From: Sphingobacteriales bacterium
GTDB taxonomy: Bacteria; Bacteroidota; Bacteroidia; Chitinophagales; Chitinophagaceae
Direction: 5' to 3'
NCBI GenBank assembly: GCA_012270485.1
Contig: JAAXIF010000020.1
Location: 74,501-138,500, forward strand
Length of the DNA stretch: 64,000 nucleotides
Position 1 is the first letter of the stretch, and each line of letters starts with the position of its first letter. Of the stretch, positions 1 to 9,832 are shown piece by piece. The translations under genes were made by a program, and so were the position numbers. A model generated the notes under the pieces. That model ran no database searches. It was not told the origin of the DNA and saw only the letters and a list, made by a program, of their open reading frames with translations.

Positions 1-208
1 TAGGGTAAAAAATAAGATTACGCTAATCAGTGATAATCCACAGTATGAGCCCTACAATGTAAATTCAGAAGATGTGTTGGAAGTATGGAAAGCTGTCTAT
101 ATTCTTCAAAAAGCCAATGCCGGTCCTCGATGGGACGTTAATCAATTGGCAGGTATGGTCAATAACTTACAGGAACAAGTGAGTACTTTGAAAAAGAAAC
201 TGAATTAA
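1..208 (+). CDS. C-terminal fragment of a CDS cut by the window edge, possibly S24/LexA-like HTH regulator
   Basis: Frame from nt 2: RVKNKITLISDNPQYEPYNVNSEDVLEVWKAVYILQKANAG...LQEQVSTLKKKLN*, TAA at 206-208; the N-terminal half resembles the end of XRE/S24 peptidase-like regulators. Confidence 0.5.
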   Translation, partial: RVKNKITLISDNPQYEPYNVNSEDVLEVWKAVYILQKANAGPRWDVNQLAGMVNNLQEQVSTLKKKLN

Positions 209-220
209 AATAGCTTTCAA

Positions 221-256
221 GAGGCTGTATCAAAAGTCCGATACAGCCTCTTTTTA
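221..256 (+). terminator. Rho-independent terminator inside the 109-bp element
   Basis: GAGGCTGTATC-AAAAGTCC-GATACAGCCTC followed by TTTTTATT. Confidence 0.8.
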
Positions 257-329
257 TTCGGGTACCTGATGGAGAAAGTTTTCATTTAGGCGATTCTCAA
301 AGCCTTCTTTTTACTTTTGAGACTTCCTC
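221..329 (+). mobile_element. 109-bp MITE-like element, copy A
   Basis: Identical over 109 bp to the reverse complement of 48488-48596; ends GAGGCTGTATCAAAAGT / ACTTTTGAGACTTCCTC form 17-bp TIRs (14/17 match). Confidence 0.75.
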
Positions 330-404
330 TTTTCTTGTTCCGTCTGTACAATTTTAATGTCATCGCAATCTGATTCCGCTATTTTTGCGGCACTTTTTAT
401 TTAC

Positions 405-2858
405 ATGAAGACATTGCTGCTATCTATTGCTTGCTCATTGACTAGTTTTTTGTTCGCTCAGGAACGAGGTCTCAAAGCTTTAAAAATTGATGTACCCATT
501 AAAATAGACGGTCAGTTGGATGAATCCATCTGGAAAGAAGCAGCGGCAGCAGAAGATTTTATTTTGAATAGTCCCAAATTTGGTGATCCTGCCAGTCAGC
601 GTTCAGTTGTCAAAGTACTGTACAGCGATCAGGCCATTTATGTTGGGGCGTATTTATATGATGAGCCATCTCTGATTCGTAAACAATTGACCTCACGTGA
701 TGGAGAACAACGCAATGATGTTGATTATTTCAGTGTTTTCTTTGACACATACAATGATGATCAGAACGGATTTCAATTCCTTGTTACATCACGAAATGTA
801 CAATCAGATGGTCGTTTATTGCCGAATTTGAATTCTCAGTTTGGTCCTCCCTCAGATTATAGTTGGGATGCTGTTTGGGAAAGTAAAGTACAAATACAGA
901 AAGATGGTTGGACGGTAGAAATGAAAATACCTTATTCTGCACTTAGATTTTCACAAAAAGAGATACAAGACTGGGGCGTGAATTTTCAACGATACAGTAG
1001 ACGAAACAATGAGAGTTCATTTTGGAATAAAATTGATCCCAATCAAAACGGGTTTGTGAATCAATTTGGAAATTTACAGGATATAAAAAATATTGTTCCT
1101 CCCTTACGATTATCTTTTCTTCCTTATGTCACTGCCGGTACGCGGATTGTTCCTTATGCCAATGGTAAAACCAAAACAGAATTTTTACGAAATGGAGGAA
1201 TGGATCTCAAATACGGTATCAATGAGAGCTTTACCTTGGATGCAACACTGATCCCTGATTTCGGACAAGTGATCTCTGATAATGTGGTACTCAACCTTTC
1301 TGCATTTGAAGTTCAGTTTCAAGAGAACAGACCTTTTTTTACAGAAGGAATCGAGTTATTCAATAAGGCGGGATTATTTTACTCCAGAAGGGTAGGGAAT
1401 ACTCCCGCGGGATACAATGCAATCAGGAGTATGGTGAACAATAATCCGAACCTGAATATTATTTCTAATCCAGGGATTACACAGTTGTACAATGCATCCA
1501 AATTTTCCGGAAGAAATAAAAAGAAATTGGGTATCGGTGTATTCAATGCAATAGGTGCGCCTATGCATGCTGTAATTGAAGATAAGACCACCGGTAAACA
1601 AACAAGAATTGAAACTGAGCCGTTGGCTAACTATAATATTTTTGTTCTGGATCAGGCATTGACGAATCGATCTTCTATAACGTTTACCAATGCCAATGTA
1701 TGGAGAAGTGGAGGTAGTAGAAATTCGAATGTGAGTTCCATGGATGTGAACTTATTTGATAAAAATAATCGAACGAACTTCAAATGGAGTGGTAGGTTCA
1801 GTCATATTACAGGTAAGGAAAATTACAATGGATTCACGAATGTATTATCGTATGGAAAAGTAAGTGGTAGAATTCAGTACCTGTTTCAGAATGTCATTGA
1901 ATCCGATCGATATGACCCCAATGATCTCGGCTTTTTGCAAGCACCCAATGAAATTACTGCTACTGCACGTTTGAGTTATAATCAATTTACACCTACTAAA
2001 AAATTCCTGAGCTACAACTATAGTCTTACCCTGATTCCTACTTATTTGTATAAGCCCAATGCCTATTCCAATTTTATCATTCAAACAAGGGCTTTCTGGT
2101 TTTTCAAAAATTTCTGGGACCTGAGTATCAACTTCAATTGGCAACCCGACTGGCAACGCGATTATTTTGACTTGCGTACCCCGGGAAGAATGATCCGTAA
2201 AACACCTTATTGGTATACCGGTGTGAGTGGAAGCAGCGATAGTCGAAAAAAATATTTTTTCAGATTTAATCTCGGCTTTGCAGAATCGCCCATACCCAAT
2301 GATCCTTTTATTGTGACCGGTATAGGGCAACGATATCGTTTTAATGAACATTTTAGTTTGGATATTGAAACAAGGCGTGATCGTGACAACGGACAGTTTG
2401 GTTATGCCTACAGAGATACCAATGGAGAACCCGTCGCAGGTAGAAGAAAGATTACCAACTTTACTACGCTCATCAATGGTGTTTACAACTTTACTCCCAG
2501 AATGAATCTCACTTTACGTACACGCCATTACTGGAGTCAGGTTCAATACGTCAGCTTTTTTGATGTTACATCCGATGGATGGCTTACTCCAAGACCTTTT
2601 ATTTCGAGTAGAGATCAAAACTTCAATGCTTTCAATATGGATATGTTCTATACCTGGGATTTTAAATATGGTAGTCGGTTTATTATTGGGTGGAAGAATT
2701 GGTTAGGTACAGATTTTCCGATATCAGGAACTTCACACAAGAGTTATGTAGATAACCTGCGACAAGTATTTCAGCAGCCATTGGGTAATGAGATTACATT
2801 TAGACTCATTTACTTTATTGACTATCTCACCTTACAGAAAAAGAGAAAAGATATTTAA
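405..2858 (+). CDS. DUF5916 domain-containing protein with N-terminal CBM9-like domain
   Basis: ORF 357-2858; start refined to MKTLLLSIACSLTSFLFAQ (signal peptide); IDGQLDESIWKEA and outer-membrane-like C-terminus. Confidence 0.8.
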   Translation: MKTLLLSIACSLTSFLFAQERGLKALKIDVPIKIDGQLDESIWKEAAAAEDFILNSPKFGDPASQRSVVKVLYSDQAIYVGAYLYDEPSLIRKQLTSRDGEQRNDVDYFSVFFDTYNDDQNGFQFLVTSRNVQSDGRLLPNLNSQFGPPSDYSWDAVWESKVQIQKDGWTVEMKIPYSALRFSQKEIQDWGVNFQRYSRRNNESSFWNKIDPNQNGFVNQFGNLQDIKNIVPPLRLSFLPYVTAGTRIVPYANGKTKTEFLRNGGMDLKYGINESFTLDATLIPDFGQVISDNVVLNLSAFEVQFQENRPFFTEGIELFNKAGLFYSRRVGNTPAGYNAIRSMVNNNPNLNIISNPGITQLYNASKFSGRNKKKLGIGVFNAIGAPMHAVIEDKTTGKQTRIETEPLANYNIFVLDQALTNRSSITFTNANVWRSGGSRNSNVSSMDVNLFDKNNRTNFKWSGRFSHITGKENYNGFTNVLSYGKVSGRIQYLFQNVIESDRYDPNDLGFLQAPNEITATARLSYNQFTPTKKFLSYNYSLTLIPTYLYKPNAYSNFIIQTRAFWFFKNFWDLSINFNWQPDWQRDYFDLRTPGRMIRKTPYWYTGVSGSSDSRKKYFFRFNLGFAESPIPNDPFIVTGIGQRYRFNEHFSLDIETRRDRDNGQFGYAYRDTNGEPVAGRRKITNFTTLINGVYNFTPRMNLTLRTRHYWSQVQYVSFFDVTSDGWLTPRPFISSRDQNFNAFNMDMFYTWDFKYGSRFIIGWKNWLGTDFPISGTSHKSYVDNLRQVFQQPLGNEITFRLIYFIDYLTLQKKRKDI

Positions 2859-3754
2859 TATAGGTCAGCGGCAAGTCTGAATGTATTACAATGTGCTTCT
2901 ACAATCATACGTACATCAGGAGAATATCCACCACCCATGGCTACTACGACGGGAATATTATTCTTTTGTAATGTCCTAAAAACAAAAGCATCTCTTTGTT
3001 TGCATTCTTCAAGTGTTACTTTAAGTTTTCCGAATTTATCTGTTTCAAGAATATCTACACCTGATAAATAAAATGCAAAATCAGGGTTTACTTTCTTGAT
3101 TAATTCCGGGAGCGTATCATGCAATATTTGTAAATATTGCTGTCCGCTAGTGCCATCTTTTAATGGAATATCAAGATCAGATTGTTCTTTGTGAAATGGA
3201 TAGTTGTGTGCACCATGCATGCTAAATGTAAAAACCGACGGATTCTTTTCAAATAATTTAGCAGTGCCATTTCCTTGGTGTACATCCAAATCAATGATCA
3301 GGATTTTATTGACTTTTTTTTGATGCAGTAAATAATTGGAAGCAACAGCCATATCATTCAATAAACAAAATCCTTCACCTCTATCAGCAAATGCATGATG
3401 TGTGCCGCCGGCTACATTTAAAGCCACACCATTTTCAAAAGCAAAGTCACAACAGTCAATCGTTCCTTGTGTGATGATGAGTTCTCGTTTGGTAAGTTCG
3501 GGTGATTGCGGAAATCCAATACGTCTTTGTTCGGATGTACTTAATGTTTGTAATAGGAGTTTATCTAGATATGTTTTCTCATGTGTAAGAAGTACAATGT
3601 TTTCATCACACATAGTTGGAGAAAAGAAATGATCTTTTGAAACAGATCCTTCATGTAATAGTTGTCCGGGTATCAATTCATATTTTAACATCGGAAAGCG
3701 ATGACCTTCCGGTAGGGGATGTGCATAAATAGGGTCAAAGGCAATCCGAATCAT
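2855..3754 (-). CDS. histone deacetylase family protein
   Basis: Motifs GGTHHAF, IIDLDVHQGNGTA, FSMHGAHNYPF, YLSGVDILETDKFG. Confidence 0.9.
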   Translation of the reverse strand: MIRIAFDPIYAHPLPEGHRFPMLKYELIPGQLLHEGSVSKDHFFSPTMCDENIVLLTHEKTYLDKLLLQTLSTSEQRRIGFPQSPELTKRELIITQGTIDCCDFAFENGVALNVAGGTHHAFADRGEGFCLLNDMAVASNYLLHQKKVNKILIIDLDVHQGNGTAKLFEKNPSVFTFSMHGAHNYPFHKEQSDLDIPLKDGTSGQQYLQILHDTLPELIKKVNPDFAFYLSGVDILETDKFGKLKVTLEECKQRDAFVFRTLQKNNIPVVVAMGGGYSPDVRMIVEAHCNTFRLAADLY

Positions 3755-4419
3755 TGTATCTGTAAAATAGACTGGTTCACAATAGCGTATACCTGATCCT
3801 TTTTCTTTGGTTCAATTGAGGCTAAACCTGAAAAATGACTGAAAGCAGGTAGGATAGCATGTTTTTCTGTGAAATAAAAACAAGGGAAGCGAAGACTTTG
3901 TTTGCCCAAGCCTCTTACAATTATACCCGGATGTAGATGACCGGAAAAAATAAATGATCTATCTTCTGTAGTTGTCACAGATTCGTTTGGATCATGGATA
4001 AAACTGAACTGATGTATTTGGTATTCATTTTTGACTTCTATCGAAGCTTCTTGATACCAGTTGCTTGGTAAAATATCATGATTCCCTTTGATTAATAGAA
4101 ACGGTAGCTGTGAAATATCTTTTCTCCATTTCAAAAAAAAATCCATTTCCCTGTTAACGATACTATGGAAAAGATCTCCAACAATCAATAATTGTTCGGC
4201 TTTGAAAAAACTGATTTGAGCAAACAGTCTTTGAAGATCTTCTTTATATACAGATTGAGGAACAGCAATACCACTTTTTCTAAAATGTCCCGTTTTCCCA
4301 AAGTGAAGATCTGAAACGATCAATGTTTTTTCTTGCTCCCAAAACAAAACCCTTTCCGGTGATAACCAGAAATGTTGATTGAAAAGTTGATGAAGTATGG
4401 GAGCTGTCATAACGGGCAA
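3751..4419 (-). CDS. pdeM: ligase-associated DNA damage response endonuclease PdeM (metallophosphoesterase)
   Basis: LIVSDLHFGKTGHFRKSGIAVP, IVGDLFHS, LIKGNHD, FSGHLHPGI motifs; operon context. Confidence 0.9.
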   Translation of the reverse strand: MPVMTAPILHQLFNQHFWLSPERVLFWEQEKTLIVSDLHFGKTGHFRKSGIAVPQSVYKEDLQRLFAQISFFKAEQLLIVGDLFHSIVNREMDFFLKWRKDISQLPFLLIKGNHDILPSNWYQEASIEVKNEYQIHQFSFIHDPNESVTTTEDRSFIFSGHLHPGIIVRGLGKQSLRFPCFYFTEKHAILPAFSHFSGLASIEPKKKDQVYAIVNQSILQIQ

Positions 4420-4442
4420 AGATATTGATCAAGGCAACAAAC

Positions 4443-6908
4443 CTATTGTAATTGTTGTTGCATTTTTCTAACACGGTCTTCCAATTGTTCGGACGACATG
4501 TTCTCACGCATACTGTCTACTTTGATGGGAAAACAGAATGGCGTTAATTGTTGTGGGAATTGAATGATGATCTTGCTTTTCAATATTCTCGATAAAGCAT
4601 TTCTAAGTCGCACTTCTTCCATTTGTTGATCAAATACTTCTTGATAAGCCTGACGAAGCAATAAATTATCAGGCTCGTAATCTGAAAACACTTTGAACAA
4701 AAGCGATGCAGAAGATTGCAAGTGTCTTGCTTTTTTTTGTTCACCTGGGTATCCTTGAAAGATCAATCCCCCGATAACAGCAATATCCCTAAATTTTCTT
4801 TTTGCCATTTCTACTGAGTTGACACTCTGTGTAATATCATTCATCAAATTTTCAATACTGAATAGTTCATACACATTACTATCATCTACCGGAATAGGCT
4901 GATCGCTTAAAAGTTCAAAGCCATAGTCATTCATAACAAAGGAGAAGGTGATAGGTATTTTTCTGCTGATACGCCAAGCTAATAAAGCCGCCATAGCCTC
5001 ATGTACCAAACGTCCTTCAAATGGGTACACGAATAAGTGAAATCCATCTTTTGTTTCAATATGCTCTATCAGTAACTCATTTTCTTTGGGTATATGGGAT
5101 AATGTTTCTTGTAATTCAAACAAGGGTGTGAGTGCTTTTAATTCCGGCTCTTTGGCTTTTTTGGTTAAGGCTACATCTAATGTTTTTCTCAACATCAAGC
5201 CCAGATTTGCAGTCAATGGCATTCTTCCACCCATCCAACTGGGTACAATTGACTTTTTAGAGGAGGAAGGTTTTACTGTAACGGTCATTTCTTTAATGCC
5301 AATCAATTCCAAATTCCTTCCTGCCAATGTGAATACTGTGCCGGGCTCTAGTCTACTAATGAACCATTCTTCAATGACACCAATGAATTTTCCATTCATC
5401 AGTTTTACTTTTAACATTGCATCACTAACAATGGTGCCAATATGCATCCGATGACGCATCGCAATTCTTCGGCTTTTAATTTTGTACATACCATTCTCTA
5501 TCTCTACCTTTCGGTACTCATCATATTGTTGTAAAGCAGTTCCTCCTTGTGTGATGTGTAAAAGTACTTCCTGCCATTCTTGCTCATTCATATCACTAAA
5601 ACAATGTGTTGTTTTAATTTCCTCCAACATTTCAATGGCTTTAAAACCTTCACTGATAGCTAGTGTACAGAGATATTGCAGTAATACATCAAAACAAAGC
5701 AACAATGGTTCTCTTGTTTCGATGGCTGTTTCACCGATTGCTTTCTTTAAAGCAGCGGCTTCAACAAGTTCGAGCGAATGTGTAGGTAAGAAATAAATTT
5801 TACTGACTTCACCAGGGCGATGTCCACTTCTTCCGGCTCTTTGTAAAAACCTCGCCACACCTTTTGGTGATCCCACCTGGATGACCGTGTCAACGGGACG
5901 AAAATCAACTCCTAAATCTAAGCTCGCTGTACAAACAACTGCCTTTAATTTTTGGGTATGTAAAGCATCTTCTACCCATAGTCGCAATTCTTGCTCAATA
6001 CTTCCATGATGCAAGGCAATAGTTCCTGCTAATTGTGGAGCAACATTTAATAAGGTTTGATACCAGGTTTCGCTCATCCCTCTGGTATTGATAAAAATCA
6101 GTGTGGTATTGCTTTGTTCAATGATGGGAACAATCTTCTCCGCTAATTTGATACCCAGATGCCCTGCCCATGGATATTTTTCAATCTCATCAGGAATCAC
6201 TGAAAGAACTTCAATGGGTTTGTGAATATTGGCTTTAATGATATACCCTTTCTTTTTTGAAGCATACAATAATACTTCCATCGCCTGTTCTAAATTGCCA
6301 ATAGTGGCACTAATACCCCATATAGAAAGCTGGGTTCTATGTTGTTTTGATAATGCTACCAAACGTGATACCGCCAATTCAACCAATATGCCCCTTTTGC
6401 CTCCTATTAATTCATGCCATTCATCTATAGCAATGAGCGAAAGTGATTTGAATATTTCAGGATATCCTTTTTGTGCGAGTAGCAGATGTAAACTTTCCGG
6501 AGTAATGATCAATACTTCAGGCATGTTTCTTTTTTGTTTCTGCCTTTCTGAAGTATCAGTATCCCCGTTCCTGATACCTACTTGCCAGGATATCCCTATT
6601 TCATGGATCGCTTCTTCCATGGCTCTTCCAATATCTTTGGCCAGGGCACGAAGAGGAGTGACCCATAATAACTGAAGTCCATTTTTCTTTGATGATTTGA
6701 ATGTTTCGGGATGTTGGTTGATGAATTGTATAACGGCACCCAGAAATACAGAAAAAGTTTTACCGTAACCGGTGGGTGCATTCACCAAACCCGAATGATG
6801 TTGGAAAATATGTTCCCATGTTTCAGCCTGGAATGCAAACGGACTGTACCCTTTCGAGGATAGCCAATTCGTTACCACTTTATATCCATGCGTTTCTGTA
6901 ATATTCAT
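4443..6908 (-). CDS. ligase-associated DNA damage response DEXH box helicase (Lhr-type)
   Basis: APTGYGKT, DEWHELIGGKRG, SATIGNLEQA, RAGRSGHRPG motifs. Confidence 0.93.
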   Translation of the reverse strand: MNITETHGYKVVTNWLSSKGYSPFAFQAETWEHIFQHHSGLVNAPTGYGKTFSVFLGAVIQFINQHPETFKSSKKNGLQLLWVTPLRALAKDIGRAMEEAIHEIGISWQVGIRNGDTDTSERQKQKRNMPEVLIITPESLHLLLAQKGYPEIFKSLSLIAIDEWHELIGGKRGILVELAVSRLVALSKQHRTQLSIWGISATIGNLEQAMEVLLYASKKKGYIIKANIHKPIEVLSVIPDEIEKYPWAGHLGIKLAEKIVPIIEQSNTTLIFINTRGMSETWYQTLLNVAPQLAGTIALHHGSIEQELRLWVEDALHTQKLKAVVCTASLDLGVDFRPVDTVIQVGSPKGVARFLQRAGRSGHRPGEVSKIYFLPTHSLELVEAAALKKAIGETAIETREPLLLCFDVLLQYLCTLAISEGFKAIEMLEEIKTTHCFSDMNEQEWQEVLLHITQGGTALQQYDEYRKVEIENGMYKIKSRRIAMRHRMHIGTIVSDAMLKVKLMNGKFIGVIEEWFISRLEPGTVFTLAGRNLELIGIKEMTVTVKPSSSKKSIVPSWMGGRMPLTANLGLMLRKTLDVALTKKAKEPELKALTPLFELQETLSHIPKENELLIEHIETKDGFHLFVYPFEGRLVHEAMAALLAWRISRKIPITFSFVMNDYGFELLSDQPIPVDDSNVYELFSIENLMNDITQSVNSVEMAKRKFRDIAVIGGLIFQGYPGEQKKARHLQSSASLLFKVFSDYEPDNLLLRQAYQEVFDQQMEEVRLRNALSRILKSKIIIQFPQQLTPFCFPIKVDSMRENMSSEQLEDRVRKMQQQLQ

Positions 6909-8503
6909 TTCCCATACACAGCCAACAGCTGCTTTAGATCATCTAATGTATTGATTTCATCAGGTTTTTTATCCGTTCTCCATCTGTTAATTCTCGGAAA
7001 ACGTAAAGCCACACCACTTTTATGTCTATTAGAAGCCGCAATTCCTTCAAAAGCAATTTCAAAAACCAGTTCTGGTTTTACGGTTCTTACAGGTCCAAAC
7101 TTTTCTATTGAATTATTTTTTACAAAAGCATCTACTTGTGCAAATTCTTTATCGGTAAGCCCTGAATAAGCTTTGGTAAAACTCACTAGTTTGTCCCCAT
7201 CTTTTACCGCAAAAGTATAATCAGTATAAAGATTGCTTCTACGACCATGTCCTTTCTGTGCATAGATCATCACCGCATCAATGGTTAATGGATCTATTTT
7301 CCATTTCCACCAATCTCCGGTTTTTCTTCCTACTTGATAAGGCCCTTTTTTTCTTTTGAGCATCAATCCTTCAGCATATTTTTCCCTTGCATTTTCTCGA
7401 ATGCTAATGAGTTCATTCCAGTTATTGAAATGAATAGATGGTGATAAAAATATATTCGGTTGATGTTGAATCGAAGTGATAAGATCTTCTAATAATGCTC
7501 TTCTTTCACCAGTAGCAACATGTCTGATATCTTTTCCTTCCCACTCTAAGAGATCGTATGCAAAAAAAGCAATAGGAGCTTCTACTAATTGTTTTTTTGT
7601 AATGGTCTTTCTGCCGATTCTGGTTTGTAAAACACTAAAGGGAAGTGGTTGTCCGTCTTTAGCTGGCATGATCTCACCATCTAAAACTGTTCCATCCGGT
7701 ATGGAATTGATAAATGAGCTGTATTCGGGAAATTTATCAGTCATGAGTTCTTCACCGCGACTCCAAACATAATGTGTACCCTTTCTTTTAATGATTTGTC
7801 CTCGAATACCATCCCATTTCCACTCCGCCTGCCATTCAGATGGCTCACCTAGCTCATGCGGCTCGCCATCGAGTGCATGCGCTAAATAGAAAGGATAGGG
7901 TTTAGAGTCATCGTTATTGCCATGGTCATGTAATAATAATTGATCAAAAGAAATTGTTTGAGGGTCCCAATTACCACTGATTTTATGTGCTATTAAAGAA
8001 GCATCCAGTTCTGTAGCTTTTGCTAAAGCATTCACCATCATTTTTTGTGAAACCCCAATCCTGAATCCACCCGTTATTAACTTGTTGAATACAAAAAGTT
8101 CATCTTTTCCCAACTCTTTCCAAACATTTATGATGAATTTCTTTTTTTCTTCTTCATCCTCATTTTGTAGTTGAATCAACCTTTCAATATAGTAGTGTAG
8201 TGGTAAGTTTTCTGTTGTGGATGATGTAGGCGGGAGTAGAAGTCCGATTGTTTCCGCCAGATCACCCACTGTATGATAGCATTCTTCGAACAGCCACTCT
8301 TGTAAGTGTGTTGATTCAATACACCATTGTTTTAACTGTGTAGTTGAAATTGCTCTTTTAGGTCTTCTCCCACTAAAAATGGCGATCACCCAAACCCTGT
8401 CTTTTGGATGTGCCGTTGAAAAATAATGCGATAGTGCATTTAATTTTTCAAGCGTACCGGTTGCATTACCCAATAACTGAACCAATGAAGCAAAGGCTTT
8501 CAT
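6905..8503 (-). CDS. ATP-dependent DNA ligase
   Basis: EWKWDGIRGQII nucleotidyltransferase motif, DGEIMP, EGLMLKRKKGPYQVGRKTGDWWKWK. Confidence 0.93.
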   Translation of the reverse strand: MKAFASLVQLLGNATGTLEKLNALSHYFSTAHPKDRVWVIAIFSGRRPKRAISTTQLKQWCIESTHLQEWLFEECYHTVGDLAETIGLLLPPTSSTTENLPLHYYIERLIQLQNEDEEEKKKFIINVWKELGKDELFVFNKLITGGFRIGVSQKMMVNALAKATELDASLIAHKISGNWDPQTISFDQLLLHDHGNNDDSKPYPFYLAHALDGEPHELGEPSEWQAEWKWDGIRGQIIKRKGTHYVWSRGEELMTDKFPEYSSFINSIPDGTVLDGEIMPAKDGQPLPFSVLQTRIGRKTITKKQLVEAPIAFFAYDLLEWEGKDIRHVATGERRALLEDLITSIQHQPNIFLSPSIHFNNWNELISIRENAREKYAEGLMLKRKKGPYQVGRKTGDWWKWKIDPLTIDAVMIYAQKGHGRRSNLYTDYTFAVKDGDKLVSFTKAYSGLTDKEFAQVDAFVKNNSIEKFGPVRTVKPELVFEIAFEGIAASNRHKSGVALRFPRINRWRTDKKPDEINTLDDLKQLLAVYGK

Positions 8504-9516
8504 AACTCATCAGAATTTTCTGTGAGCGATATTGTTTCTTCTTCACCATAGGCTGTTTTTACTTCAGCTGCTTCGATGCCTTTTTCATTCAAGTACCTGC
8601 TTAATACAGATTGAAATCCATGGGTTACAAAAACTTTGGTAGCACCGGTTGCTTCAATGGCACTGAGTAATCCTTTCCAATCCGCATGATCACTTAGTGC
8701 AAAACCCGCATCGGTATTATTTCTTCTGAAGTTGCCACGAACCTGCATCCATCCACTGCAAACTGCAGATGAAAAAGGCTGAAATCTTTTCATCCAACTG
8801 CTTTCCGTAGCACCGGGTGGTGCAATGACTACCGATGATCGAAATTTTTCCCTAGGAATATCAGGTGTTACTTTCTGCACATCCGGTAAATAAATACCAT
8901 GATCCTGTAATGTTTTATGCGTGTTCCAGATAGCGCCGTGTACAAAGATATTTTTTGTTATAGGTGTAATAGCTTGTAGTATTCTTTGTGCTTTGCCTAA
9001 ACTATAAGCAACCAATACACTGGTCTTTCCCTCTTGCTGATTCTTTGTGATCCATTGCCCGATTTTGTTGAACATGGTTTCCTGTGGCTCCCACTGATAA
9101 ATCGGAAGTGCAAAAGTGGATTCAGTCAGGAATGTGTGACAACGAACCGGTTCAAAACTTCCGCTGATGCCATCTGGTTCTGTTTTATAATCTCCACTTA
9201 CAACATACACTTCACCCTTGTATTCAATTCTTATTTGCGAAGAACCAATAATATGTCCTGCAGGATGTAGTGATATTTTCACTCCGTTTTTATAAACCGC
9301 TTCACCCCAAGCAACAGATTGTACTTGTATATTCCCCAATCTTAAACGAAGAATCGGTAAAGTATCGTGATGACAGAGATAGTGTCCCGATCCCCATCTT
9401 GCATGATCACTATGTGCGTGAGTAATAATAGCATGATCAACAGGTCGCCAAGGATCAATATAAAATTGTCCTGTTTCACAATAAAGACCTTGATCTGTAA
9501 ATGTAATAAGTGCCAT
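8500..9516 (-). CDS. ligase-associated DNA damage response exonuclease (metallo-beta-lactamase fold)
   Basis: HAHSDHARWGSGHYLCH, PAGHIIGSSQIRIE, SGDYKTEPDG, LSDHADWKGLL. Confidence 0.92.
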   Translation of the reverse strand: MALITFTDQGLYCETGQFYIDPWRPVDHAIITHAHSDHARWGSGHYLCHHDTLPILRLRLGNIQVQSVAWGEAVYKNGVKISLHPAGHIIGSSQIRIEYKGEVYVVSGDYKTEPDGISGSFEPVRCHTFLTESTFALPIYQWEPQETMFNKIGQWITKNQQEGKTSVLVAYSLGKAQRILQAITPITKNIFVHGAIWNTHKTLQDHGIYLPDVQKVTPDIPREKFRSSVVIAPPGATESSWMKRFQPFSSAVCSGWMQVRGNFRRNNTDAGFALSDHADWKGLLSAIEATGATKVFVTHGFQSVLSRYLNEKGIEAAEVKTAYGEEETISLTENSDEL

Positions 9517-9525
9517 GATGAGATG

Positions 9526-9664
9526 TAAGCTTCAAGCCACAAGCCTCAAGCTACAAGTCTTACTTTGAATATTTATCAAAAAATTTATCAAAAAAATATC
9601 TTCTTGCAATCTGTGGCTTTCAACTCTTTCCTTGTAGCCTGTTGCTTAAAGCTTGTGGCTTTCT
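9526..9664. repeat. Heptad-word inverted-arm repeat (AAGCNNN / GCTTNNN)
   Basis: Arm 1 9526-9562 taAGCttcAAGCcacAAGCctcAAGCtacAAG; arm 2 about 9613-9664 with GCTT every 7 nt, approximately the reverse complement plus one extra heptad. Confidence 0.7.
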
Positions 9665-9832
9665 TCTGCATCTATCAGAGCAGTACCTAACTTCCTCCCA
9701 TACTTTTTCCCATTTTTTACGCCAGGAGAAAGGTCGTTGACAGGAGACACAGATCTTTGAGGGTAAGGAAGATTTGTTGCCTTTAAAATCCTTCATTCAA
9801 CTTTAACAAACAGACCAATATTTTGTTGGCAT

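Noticed and set aside
221-329. Target-site duplication around the 109-bp element
   Set aside because: Flanks of neither copy show a convincing direct repeat, so transposition is not claimed as shown.
1845-2351. 168-aa minus-strand ORF inside the DUF5916 gene
   Set aside because: Shadow ORF; no start context or domain, and the + strand frame is continuous.
6229-6675. 148-aa + strand ORF inside the Lhr-type helicase
   Set aside because: Shadow ORF opposite conserved helicase motifs.
2855-9516. Repair operon as a new phage-defence system
   Set aside because: The helicase, ligase, exonuclease and PdeM set is an established DNA-damage cluster; only the HDAC-like coupling is kept as a finding.
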